In this document: piece after piece, positions 22,511-30,063 of the stretch
Layout: each line of letters starts with the position of its first letter
Position numbering within the stretch: position 1 is the first letter of the stretch
Origin: DATFMP01 sp035266845
GTDB lineage: Bacteria; SAR324; JACQKK01
DNA: 31,125 nt
Assembly: GCA_035266845.1 (NCBI GenBank)
Contig: DATFMP010000073.1
Coordinates: 1-31,125, forward strand
Reading direction: 5' to 3'
The notes under the pieces: model-generated
Databases searched by the model: none
Seen by the model: only the letters and a program-made list of their open reading frames with translations
Told to the model about the DNA's origin: nothing
Made by a program: the position numbers and the translations under genes

Positions 22511-24298
22511 TCAGTAGCCCGCCGCAACGCCCTCGCGGCGGGGGTCCGCGCCGCCGTGCAGGCGCCCCTGCGCGTCGAAGCGGATGCCGTGCAGGCCGCT
22601 GGCCTGGGCCTGGATGCGCACGTGGTGCCCCAGCCGCTCCAGGGCGGCGGGCAGCGCTGTCTCCGCCAGGGGCGGCTCCAGGTCCGTGCTGTGCCCACCC
22701 ATCGTGGCGTGGGGTGCCTCGATCGCGTCCTGCAGGCTCATGCCGTAATCCAGCACGCGCACGATCACCTCCGCCACGAACTGGATGATGCGCGAGCCGC
22801 CCGGCGAGCCGATCACCAGCACGGGCTTGTGGCCGCGGAAGACCAGCGTGGGCGCCATGCTGCTGCGCGGGCGCTTGCCGGGCGCCACGGCATTGGCGCG
22901 CAGGCGGCCTTCGGCATCGCGGGGCTCCGCGGCGAAGTCCGTCAGCTCGTTGTTGAGGAAGAAGCCCCAACCGGGCACGACCATGCCGCTGCCGAAGGCC
23001 TGCTCCACGGTGTTGGTCATGGACACCAGGTTGCCCTGGGCATCGGCGATGGACAGGTGCGTGGTGGAGTGCGACTCGGTGTCCGCGCGCTGGGGCGCCC
23101 AGGCCCGGGCAGAGCGCACCCCGGGGGGCGTGCCCGCGTGTACCGGGCCCAGCGGCGCATCCCACACGATGGACCTGGCGCGCTCGGCTGCGTAGGCGGG
23201 GTCCACCAGCCCGGCCGTGGGTACCGGCACGAAGTCCGGATCGCCCAGGTAGCGCGCACGGTCGGCATAGGCCAGCCGCGCCGCCTGCACGAAGTGGTGC
23301 ACGGCGGGCGCGGAGAGCGGCCCGCCCTTGGCCAGCGGCTGCGTGGCCAGCAGGTTCAGCAGCTCGAAGATCGTGGTGGCGCCGCTGCTGGGCGGCCCCA
23401 TGCCGTACAGCGTGTAGCCGTGCCAGGCGGTGCGCACGGGTGGCCGCAGCCGGGCCCGGTAGCCGGCCAGGTCCGCCGCGGTCATCACGCCGGGCGCCAC
23501 TGGGGAATCGCGCACGGCCGCCACCAGCGCCTTGCCGATGGGCCCGCGGTAGAACGCATCCGGCCCCTGGGCGGCGATGAGGCGGAAGGCCTTGGCCAGT
23601 TCCGGCTGCCGCAGCAGCGTGCCCGCGGGCAGCGTCTCGCCCTCGTGCCCTGGCCGGTGATCGAAGAACACGGCGCGCGTGGCGGCAAAGTGCGCCAGCC
23701 GCTCGCGCTGTCGGTGCAGGGAGGCCGCCAGGCGCGGGGACACGGGGAAGCCCTGCTCGGCCAAGTGGATCGCCGGCTGTAGAGTTTCGGCCAGGGAGCG
23801 CGTGCCGTAGCGCTCCAGCGCCAGCGCCAGCATGGCCAGCACGCCCGGCACGCCCACGGCCCGCCCGCCCGTGATGCGCTCCGGATAGAAGCGGATCGGC
23901 TTGCCGTCCGGCCCCAGGAAGAGCTGCGGGGTGACCCCCGCCGGGGCCGTCTCGCGCCCGTCCAGAGCTGCCACCTCGCCGGATTTGGCGGCATAGACCA
24001 CGGCGAAGCCGCCCCCGCCCAGCCCGGAGGACTCCGGCTCCACCACGTTGAGCACCCACTCCGCCGTCGCGGCGGCATCCACGGCGTTGCCCCCGCTGCG
24101 GAGCATCTCCAGCGCCGCCTGCGTGGCGTAGGGATTGGCCGTCACCACCATGGCGTGATCGGCCGTCACACGCGCGACGTGGCGCAGGGCGTCGCTGTGC
24201 TCCGGATCCCTGGCGGTTTGGGCGCGCGCTACCAGCGGTAACAACAGCAGGAGCGCGGACAACAGCATCAGCCGTGGCAGTAAAGCAGCGCGGGGCAT
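22511..24298 (-). CDS. Gamma-glutamyltranspeptidase
   Basis: A 595-aa secreted Ntn-hydrolase precursor with a signal peptide (about 1-26, ending ARA). It should self-cleave before T412 (HSTTHLS), the catalytic Thr of the small subunit. R115 (ALDGRETAP) matches the gamma-glutamyl-binding Arg, and PGGSRII is the oxyanion/binding loop of the small subunit. In the periplasm it transfers or hydrolyses the gamma-glutamyl group of glutathione and related compounds. The length is normal. It lies 26 nt after an SDR gene, in a minus-strand set with amidase, SDR and Ldh2-type dehydrogenase. Confidence 0.95.
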   Translation of the reverse strand: MPRAALLPRLMLLSALLLLLPLVARAQTARDPEHSDALRHVARVTADHAMVVTANPYATQAALEMLRSGGNAVDAAATAEWVLNVVEPESSGLGGGGFAVVYAAKSGEVAALDGRETAPAGVTPQLFLGPDGKPIRFYPERITGGRAVGVPGVLAMLALALERYGTRSLAETLQPAIHLAEQGFPVSPRLAASLHRQRERLAHFAATRAVFFDHRPGHEGETLPAGTLLRQPELAKAFRLIAAQGPDAFYRGPIGKALVAAVRDSPVAPGVMTAADLAGYRARLRPPVRTAWHGYTLYGMGPPSSGATTIFELLNLLATQPLAKGGPLSAPAVHHFVQAARLAYADRARYLGDPDFVPVPTAGLVDPAYAAERARSIVWDAPLGPVHAGTPPGVRSARAWAPQRADTESHSTTHLSIADAQGNLVSMTNTVEQAFGSGMVVPGWGFFLNNELTDFAAEPRDAEGRLRANAVAPGKRPRSSMAPTLVFRGHKPVLVIGSPGGSRIIQFVAEVIVRVLDYGMSLQDAIEAPHATMGGHSTDLEPPLAETALPAALERLGHHVRIQAQASGLHGIRFDAQGRLHGGADPRREGVAAGY

Positions 24299-24324
24299 GG
24301 GCAGCGATACCTCTGGACGGGCGG

Positions 24325-25083
24325 TCACTTCAGGGAGTAGCCACCATCCACCAGCAGCGTGTGGCCGGTGGTGAAGGCGGCATCGTCCGAGGCCAGGAAG
24401 GCCACGGCGGCGGCGGTGTCTTCCGGCCGCGCGGTGCGCTTGAGCGGCGTGCCGGCATGGAAACGCTCGATATACTCCGGGGTCACGTGCGCCATCATGT
24501 CCGTCTCCGTGTAGGCCGGCGCCACGGCATTGACCCGGATCACGGGGGCCCACAGCTTGGCCCAGGCCTTGGTGAGGTTGATCAGCGCGGCCTTGGAGGC
24601 GCCGTAGGGCAGGGAGCCCGGATCGCCCAGCAGCCCGAAGCGCGAGGCGATGTTCACGATCACGCCCGGCTGCGCCTGGCTCTTGCGGGCCAGCATGTGC
24701 TCCGCCGCGGCGCGGGCGCAGAAAAACGCGCCCTTCACGTTGACGGCGAAGGTCTCGTCCCAGTGCGCCTCGGTGATGTCCCCGATGGGCTCCTCAATCT
24801 CGATGCCCGCGTTGTTCACCCACACATCCAGCGTGCCGAAGGCCTGCGCCGCTGCGGCCACCATGGCTCGCACGCTGGCCTCCTCGCGCACGTCGCCCGC
24901 GAACACCTCCGCCGCACCGCCCGCCTCGCGCACGGCCTGGGCCGCTTCGCGGGCCGCCTCGGCCTGGGAGCGGTAGCCGATCCCCACGCGTGCGCCCTCG
25001 GCTCCCAGGCGCAGGGCGATGGCCCGCCCGATGCCGCGGCTGGCCCCGGTGATGAACACGGTCTTGCCGGCAAAGCGCTGCAT
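24325..25083 (-). CDS. Short-chain dehydrogenase/reductase (FabG-like)
   Basis: A 252-aa classical SDR: TGASRGIG (12-19), NNAG (90-93), catalytic S147, Y160 and K164, and the C-terminal LLVDGGYS typical of FabG-type 3-oxoacyl or glucose dehydrogenase-like enzymes. The substrate is unknown. ATG 25083 is taken; a TTG six codons upstream is the alternative. It is 46 nt downstream of the Ldh2-type gene and 26 nt upstream of the transpeptidase, probably in one operon. Confidence 0.9.
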   Translation of the reverse strand: MQRFAGKTVFITGASRGIGRAIALRLGAEGARVGIGYRSQAEAAREAAQAVREAGGAAEVFAGDVREEASVRAMVAAAAQAFGTLDVWVNNAGIEIEEPIGDITEAHWDETFAVNVKGAFFCARAAAEHMLARKSQAQPGVIVNIASRFGLLGDPGSLPYGASKAALINLTKAWAKLWAPVIRVNAVAPAYTETDMMAHVTPEYIERFHAGTPLKRTARPEDTAAAVAFLASDDAAFTTGHTLLVDGGYSLK

Positions 25084-25129
25084 GGCCTCGGCGTCTCGCA
25101 AGTGGGGTGCGTCCCGCGGGGCGGGTCGC

Positions 25130-26224
25130 TCAGTACTTCCAGGCGGCGTCCGGGGCCACGGTGCCGTCGGCCAGCAGCTCGCCGGGCACGCCGTAGCGCT
25201 TCATCTCATCCTGGAGCTTGCCCACGGTGGTCTCGGCCAGGGGCACGCCCTTGGCGCGGCGCTCGGCCTCCTTGCGCGCCTCCTTCTCGCCCGGGTAGAG
25301 CACCTCGCCCCCTTCGGCCACGCGGGAGGCCTTGAGATAGGCGATCAGCTCCTCCAGCTCCGCCTTGAACGCGGGCAGCTCACGGAAGGCGCTCACGTTG
25401 AGCACCACCATCAGCGAGCAGTTGTTGAAGCGCGGGTTCTCCTCCTTGCCCACGAAGCCGCCTCCGGTGAGCAGCCCGCCCAGCACCTCCATCATGAAGT
25501 TGAGCAGGTAGCCCTTGTAGCCCTGGTCGCCCCCCAGGGGCAGGATGGCACCGCCCTGGTACAGATCCTCCGGGTCGGTGCTGGGCCGGCCCTCCTTGTC
25601 CAGCAGGATGCCCGGGGGGGTGGGCACGTGGGCCTCATTGAACACGCGGAACTTGCCCTCCGCATAGGCGGACGACGCGAAATCCATCACCACTGGGTAC
25701 TCGCGGTCCGAGGGGAAGGCCACGGCCATGGGATTGGTGGACATGCGCCGTTCGGCGCCACCGAAGGGCGCCACCAGCCGCGAGAAGCCGCCGGTCGAGG
25801 TGAACACCAGCCCGATCATGCCCGCGTCCGCCGCCATCACCACGTAGTCCGCCAGGCGCCCGATGTGCGTGAGGTCGGTCACGCCGATGGCGGCCACCAT
25901 GTGTTCGCGCGCCCGCTGGATGGCCACCTTCATGGCCTCCGTGGCCACCACCTGCCCGTAGCCGCGGTGGCCCGTGATCACGGCCGTGGAGCCGTTGTCG
26001 CGCAGGAAGTCCACCTGCTGGCCGGGCTGGATGGTGCCGTCGCGCACCCAGTCCATGTAGCGCGGAATGCGGATCACGCCGTGGGAATCGTGGCCGGTGA
26101 GGTTGCTCTTCACCAGCCGCTGGGCCACAAGGGCTGCCTCCGGCGTGGGCGAGCCCGCGCCGATGAGGATGTCGTGGGTGACCTGCTGCAGGCGCTCGTG
26201 GGGAAACAGGTAGACGGTGTCCAT
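25130..26224 (-). CDS. Ldh2-family malate/L-lactate (L-2-hydroxyacid) dehydrogenase
   Basis: A 364-aa NAD(P)-dependent oxidoreductase of the Ldh2/MDG (AllD, YlbC, ComC) family, a fold distinct from ordinary LDH/MDH. Signature parts are GHDSHGVIRIPRY (44-56, H48 likely active site), LTHIGRLADY (118-127), STNPMAVAFP (162-171) and GYKGYLLNFMME. It interconverts an L-2-hydroxyacid and a 2-ketoacid; malate, lactate, sulfolactate and ureidoglycolate are family substrates, and which applies here is not clear. AGAGGAGG lies upstream of the ATG. It is first gene of the minus-strand set, divergent from two D-2-hydroxyacid dehydrogenases. Confidence 0.92.
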   Translation of the reverse strand: MDTVYLFPHERLQQVTHDILIGAGSPTPEAALVAQRLVKSNLTGHDSHGVIRIPRYMDWVRDGTIQPGQQVDFLRDNGSTAVITGHRGYGQVVATEAMKVAIQRAREHMVAAIGVTDLTHIGRLADYVVMAADAGMIGLVFTSTGGFSRLVAPFGGAERRMSTNPMAVAFPSDREYPVVMDFASSAYAEGKFRVFNEAHVPTPPGILLDKEGRPSTDPEDLYQGGAILPLGGDQGYKGYLLNFMMEVLGGLLTGGGFVGKEENPRFNNCSLMVVLNVSAFRELPAFKAELEELIAYLKASRVAEGGEVLYPGEKEARKEAERRAKGVPLAETTVGKLQDEMKRYGVPGELLADGTVAPDAAWKY

Positions 26225-26391
26225 AAGGCTGCCGGGGGCCTCCTCTTAGCGGGCCGGGTGGGGGCTTCGGATCGGCGCATCATCGGAAATCGCGCCCCGT
26301 CCGTCAATGGCGGCCGGGCCCGCCATATCCGCCTGTGCAGCCGCAGCGCCCCGGCAGCCGGGTGCCTGCACGCCAAGCGGGGCGCGGGGGC

Positions 26392-26420
26392 TGGACAATC
26401 GGGGCGCAAGTTCATATAGA
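26392..26420 (+). promoter_or_regulatory. Sigma70-like promoter of the hydroxyacid dehydrogenase genes
   Basis: TGGACA (26392-26397, 5/6), an exact 17-nt spacer and TATAGA (26415-26420, 4/6) form the best promoter match in the window. It lies in the 295-nt gap between divergent genes. The predicted start near 26427 leaves a leader of about 90 nt before GTG 26520. Confidence 0.55.
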
Positions 26421-26519
26421 CAACCGATCCGGCCCCGCCCGCGTGCGGCACGCTGCCGCCCGCCGGGCCTGTGCGTCGTCACCCCTTCCCCATCCATGTG
26501 AGACAGGAGCCCGGCACCC

Positions 26520-27485
26520 GTGAAGATCGCTTATCTGGCCAAGGCCCGCCCGGACCTGCAGGAAATGATTCCGCCGGACGTGGAGCCCGTCATGCTGCAG
26601 TCCGGCCCCGGTGGCGTCTACAGCGACGACGCCCTGGCCCAGGTGGCGGACGCGGATGCGCTGGTGATCAGCATGGAGCCGGTGAACGAGCAGATCCTGG
26701 CCGCCTGCAAGCAGCTCAAGATCGTGCAGCGGCTGGGCGTGGGCTACGAGACGCTGGACCTGCAGGCCGCGGCCAAGCGCGGCATCCCCTGCTGCAACGT
26801 GCCGGGGGCCAACAAGGAGGCCGTGGCCGAGCACGGCATGACGCTCCTCATGGCCCTCACGCGGCGCCTGCTGGAGGCGGACCGCCTGACCCACGAGCTG
26901 AAGTGGGCCGAGGCGCGCCTGCTCACGCAGCACACCTTCGAGCTGTACGGCAAGAGCATCGGCATCGTGGGGTTGGGCAACACGGGCTCGCAGCTCGCGC
27001 GGCGGGCGCGGGCATTCGGTATGCGGGTGTACTACAACGACATCCGTGAGATCGACGTGGAGACCATCGAGGCCACGGGCGCGCAGTTCATGGAAAAGGA
27101 CGAGCTGTTCCGCACGGCCGACATCATTAGCGTGAACACGGACCTCAACGACACTACGCGCAACATGATCGACGCCCGTGCCCTGGCGCTGATGAAGCCC
27201 AGCACCTTGCTGGTCTGTTGTGCCCGTGGGGGCATCATCGACGAGGCGGCGCTTCGCGACGCGCTCGACTCCGACCGGCTGGCCGGTGCGGGCATCGACG
27301 TGTTCAGCGTGGAACCGATCGTGAAGGACAATCCCCTGCTCGACGCCAAGAACTGCATCGTCACCTCCCACGTGGCGGGCGTGACGGACGAGACGACGCG
27401 CCGCATCTTCGAGTGGGCCCACGACAACGTGCGCGCCGTGGTGGAGCGCGGCGAGAAACCCCGCTGGGTGCTCAACGGCGTGTAG
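26520..27485 (+). CDS. D-2-hydroxyacid dehydrogenase (PGDH-like), copy 1
   Basis: A 321-aa NAD-dependent D-isomer-specific 2-hydroxyacid dehydrogenase. The Rossmann motif GLGNTG is at 151-156, with Asp (D174) ending strand 2, which indicates NAD. The catalytic triad is R236 (CCARGGII), E265 (VFSVEPI) and H284 (TSHVAG). It is short of the ACT domain of SerA, so 3-phosphoglycerate is only one of several possible substrates. The start is GTG, with AGGAG ten nt upstream. A near-identical-length paralogue follows 153 nt downstream with every catalytic residue at the same number. Confidence 0.92.
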   Translation: MKIAYLAKARPDLQEMIPPDVEPVMLQSGPGGVYSDDALAQVADADALVISMEPVNEQILAACKQLKIVQRLGVGYETLDLQAAAKRGIPCCNVPGANKEAVAEHGMTLLMALTRRLLEADRLTHELKWAEARLLTQHTFELYGKSIGIVGLGNTGSQLARRARAFGMRVYYNDIREIDVETIEATGAQFMEKDELFRTADIISVNTDLNDTTRNMIDARALALMKPSTLLVCCARGGIIDEAALRDALDSDRLAGAGIDVFSVEPIVKDNPLLDAKNCIVTSHVAGVTDETTRRIFEWAHDNVRAVVERGEKPRWVLNGV

Positions 27486-27531
27486 GCCGCGCGGCAAGCG
27501 AGGGGATGGCTGGCAGGCTACCCCCGGGCGA

Positions 27532-27570
27532 TGTCATTCCGAGCGCAGCGAGGAATCTGCTGTTGCAGCA
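27532..27570. repeat. Dispersed-repeat type element (GTCATTCCGAGCG...)
   Basis: GTCATTCCGAGCGCAGCGAG followed by GAATCTGC matches, from memory, a short sequence scattered between genes in many bacterial genomes. ATTCC (27536-27540) and GGAAT (27552-27556) are inverted, and TGCTG-TTG-CAGCA (27558-27570) forms a small stem. It lies between the two dehydrogenase copies, so it arrived after, or with, their duplication. Only one copy is in the window. Confidence 0.6.
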
Positions 27571-27638
27571 ATCAAAGCGATCACCGTCAGACGTAGCTCG
27601 ATCATCGAATCCGCTTCCAACCCCATTGAGGTGAAGCC

Positions 27639-28607
27639 TTGAAAGTCGCGTTGCTCACCCAGGCGCGTCCGGAAACGCTGGCGCGCATGCCGGCGGATCT
27701 GCCGCACGTCGTCATCCATGCCGGCCCGGACGGCCGTTACAGTGCGGAGGCGCTGGCCCAGGTGGCCGACGTGGATGCGTTCCTGGTGGCCGCCGAGCCC
27801 GTGCACGACCAACTGCTGGATGCTGCGCCGCGCGTGAAGATCGTGCAGCGCATGGGCGTGGGCTACAACACGCTGGACCTGGAGGCCTGCCGCAAGCGGG
27901 GCATCCCCTGCTGCAACGTGGCGGGGGTGAACAAGGAGGCCGTGGCCGAGCATGGCATGACGCTAATGGCCGCGCTGGCCAAGAACCTGCGCGAGGCCGA
28001 GGCGCTCACGCGCAAGGGCGACTGGGCCGGTGCGCGGTTGCTCACCAAACGCTCCTTCGAGCTGAACGGAAAGACGCTTGGCATCGTGGGGCTGGGCGAT
28101 ACGGGCAGCAACCTGGGTCGCCGCGCCAAGGCTTTCAACATGAAGATCGTCTACAACGACATTCGCGAGATCGACCCGCGCATCGTGGAGGAACTGGAGG
28201 CGACCTTCCTGGAGAAGGACGATCTGTTCCGCACGGCGGACATCGTCAGCATCAACACCGACCTCAACGAGCAATCCGAGGGCATGGTGGATGCCCGGCG
28301 CTTGGCGCTGATGAAGCCCAGCGCCCTGCTGATCTGCTGCGCGCGGGGGCACATCGTGGACGAAGCCGCGCTGGCCGCGGCGCTGAACGAGGACCGGCTG
28401 GCCGGCGCGGGCATCGACGTATTCTCCGCGGAGCCCGTGGTGCCGGACAATCCACTGCTGAAGGCGAAGAACTGCCTGCTCACCTCCCACATCGCGGGCG
28501 TGAACCCGGAGAGCGGGGCGCGCTCCATCCGCCTGTCCATCGAGAACGTGCGCGCCGTGGTGGAACGGGGTGCCAAGCCCCAGTGGGTGGTCAACGGCGT
28601 GAAGTAG
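27639..28607 (+). CDS. D-2-hydroxyacid dehydrogenase (PGDH-like), copy 2
   Basis: A 322-aa paralogue of the preceding gene, alignable without gaps over almost its whole length. GLGDTG is at 151-156, with R236, E265 and H284 conserved. It diverges mainly in the N-terminal substrate domain (residues 10-65) and the helix after residue 108, so substrate range may differ. Translation starts at TTG 27639 (KVALLTQARP aligns with KIAYLAKARP), with GAGGTGA upstream. The 153-nt gap contains a dispersed-repeat element, and no separate promoter is evident. Its stop is 18 nt from the stop of the convergent YqeY gene. Confidence 0.92.
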   Translation: MKVALLTQARPETLARMPADLPHVVIHAGPDGRYSAEALAQVADVDAFLVAAEPVHDQLLDAAPRVKIVQRMGVGYNTLDLEACRKRGIPCCNVAGVNKEAVAEHGMTLMAALAKNLREAEALTRKGDWAGARLLTKRSFELNGKTLGIVGLGDTGSNLGRRAKAFNMKIVYNDIREIDPRIVEELEATFLEKDDLFRTADIVSINTDLNEQSEGMVDARRLALMKPSALLICCARGHIVDEAALAAALNEDRLAGAGIDVFSAEPVVPDNPLLKAKNCLLTSHIAGVNPESGARSIRLSIENVRAVVERGAKPQWVVNGVK

Positions 28608-28625
28608 CGCCGTGGCCCGGCGAAC

Positions 28626-29069
28626 TCAGCCGCCGGCCTGCAGCAGCGCCTTCACCCGGGCGGAGGCGGTGGACATGTCCACGCCCTGCACCTGCCGCAG
28701 CGCAGCCATCACCTTGCCCATGTCCTTGGGCCCCGCCGCGCCGGAATCGGCGATCGCCTTGCGCACGGCGGCCTCCGTCTCCTCCGCCGAGAGCGCCTTG
28801 GGCAGGTGCGCCTGCAGCACCTCGATGATGCGGGCGTTCTCCTGGTAGTCGGCGCGGTCCGGGGTGAGGAACTCGTTGGACTCCTGGCGCTCCTTCACCT
28901 CCCGCTGGATCAGGGCCAGCAGCTCGGCCTCCGTGAGCGGCTTGTCCGCGCCGCGGCCGGCCTCCGTGAGCTTGATGTTCACCTTGGCCTTCAGCGCGCG
29001 GTAGCCCACCAGCGCAGGGTGGTCCTTCTCCTTGAGCGCTTTCCTGATCGCGGCGTCGACGTCCAGCAT
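28626..29069 (-). CDS. YqeY/GatB-related protein
   Basis: A 147-aa protein of the YqeY family, matching the tail domain of GatB. The hallmark GPKDMGKVMAAL is near residues 113-124 and the protein ends SARVKALLQ. It also has the usual N-terminal REVKERQESNEF helix. The precise function is unknown, though tRNA binding is proposed for the GatB tail domain. It is often encoded near translation or replication genes; here it stands as a single unit facing the hydroxyacid dehydrogenases. Confidence 0.92.
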   Translation of the reverse strand: MLDVDAAIRKALKEKDHPALVGYRALKAKVNIKLTEAGRGADKPLTEAELLALIQREVKERQESNEFLTPDRADYQENARIIEVLQAHLPKALSAEETEAAVRKAIADSGAAGPKDMGKVMAALRQVQGVDMSTASARVKALLQAGG

Positions 29070-29134
29070 GGCAGGCTGCGGCGGCTAGAGGGGGAAGAGG
29101 CGGCAACGGGCAACTGCGCCGTCTCCATGCCTCC

Positions 29135-29164
29135 ATTGTGCCTGCCGGGGCCCTGTAAACTCAA
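29135..29164 (-). promoter_or_regulatory. Candidate promoter of the YqeY gene
   Basis: TTGAGT (29164-29159), an 18-nt spacer and CACAAT (29140-29135) lie 66 nt upstream of the YqeY start, in the 144-nt gap after an SDR gene. Each hexamer matches 4/6. Confidence 0.35.
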
Positions 29165-29213
29165 GCGCCGCGGCGTGAAGAGGAATCGGCTGGTGGTGGG
29201 CCCTGGGCTGGCG

Positions 29214-29993
29214 CTAGAACAGCGCGTAGGCGCCGTCGATGATGAACGTGTCGCCCGTGTGATAGGCGGAGGCGTCGCTGGTGAGGTATACGGCGAGGCC
29301 GGCGAAGTCGTCGCCGGTGCCCCAGCGCTTCATGGGCACGCGGGTCAGCACCTTGTCCTGCACGGCCTTGAGGGCGAAGAAGTCGCGGGTCATCTCCGAC
29401 TCGATCCAGCCCGGCACGATGGTGTTGGCGCGGATGCCGTGGCGGCCCAGTTCCACCGCCAGGCCGCGCATCAGGGAGATCATGGCGCCCTTGGAGGCGG
29501 CATAGTGTTCCCCCCGGGCCATGCCCATCAGGGCCGAGAGGCTGGCCGTGCCCACCAGGGAGCCGCCCCCGCCGCGCTGAACCATGTGGCGCGCGGCGGC
29601 GCGCAGGGTGAAGAAGGTGCCGTCCAGGTTCACTCCCATCACGCGGCGCCACTCCTCGGTCGCCAACTCGGCGAAAGGCCGGGACCGGCCCGAGCCCACA
29701 CCCGCGTTGGCGAAGCAGGCGTCTACGCGGCCCAACTCGCTCACCACCTGGGCGAATCCCGCGTCCACGGCGGCCTCGTCCGCTATGTTCACGCGGTGGG
29801 CCAGCACGCGGCGCGCGCCGGGCAGCGCGGTGAGGCGCTCCAGCGCGTCGGCGTTCTTGGCCTCGTTGGTGCCCCAGATGCACACGTCCGCCCCGGCGCG
29901 CACGAGGCCCTCGGCCATGCCCAGGCCGATGCCGCTGTTGCCGCCGGTGACCAGGGCCACCTTGCCGGTCAGATCGAAGGGGGAATCGGGCAC
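29214..29993 (-). CDS. Short-chain dehydrogenase/reductase
   Basis: A 259-aa classical SDR: TGGNSGIG (16-23), NAG (96-98), catalytic S151, Y164 and K168, and C-terminal FIIDGAYALF. It resembles gluconate 5-dehydrogenase or 2-deoxy-D-gluconate 3-dehydrogenase-type SDRs, but the substrate is unproven. The start is GTG (29993) with no clear ribosome site; it is chosen because FDLTGKVALVTGG begins at the expected distance. It lies 70 nt downstream of clpX, with a strong hairpin between, so it is probably not part of the clpX transcript. Confidence 0.88.
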   Translation of the reverse strand: MPDSPFDLTGKVALVTGGNSGIGLGMAEGLVRAGADVCIWGTNEAKNADALERLTALPGARRVLAHRVNIADEAAVDAGFAQVVSELGRVDACFANAGVGSGRSRPFAELATEEWRRVMGVNLDGTFFTLRAAARHMVQRGGGGSLVGTASLSALMGMARGEHYAASKGAMISLMRGLAVELGRHGIRANTIVPGWIESEMTRDFFALKAVQDKVLTRVPMKRWGTGDDFAGLAVYLTSDASAYHTGDTFIIDGAYALF

Positions 29994-30011
29994 GCTTTTG
30001 GACGGAGAACG

Positions 30012-30034
30012 GGGCCCGCCGCCAGGGCGGGCCC
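30012..30034 (-). terminator. Hairpin after clpX
   Basis: GGGCCCGCC - 5-nt loop - GGCGGGCCC is a perfect 9-bp stem, lengthened past a bulge by AAC/GTT, 29 nt beyond the clpX stop. It has the strongest G/C stem among the hairpins here and is a likely terminator, although the following minus-strand sequence (CGTTCTCC) is only partly T-rich. Confidence 0.6.
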
Positions 30035-30063
30035 GTTTGAGCGAGGGAACGACGGGCCGGGCG

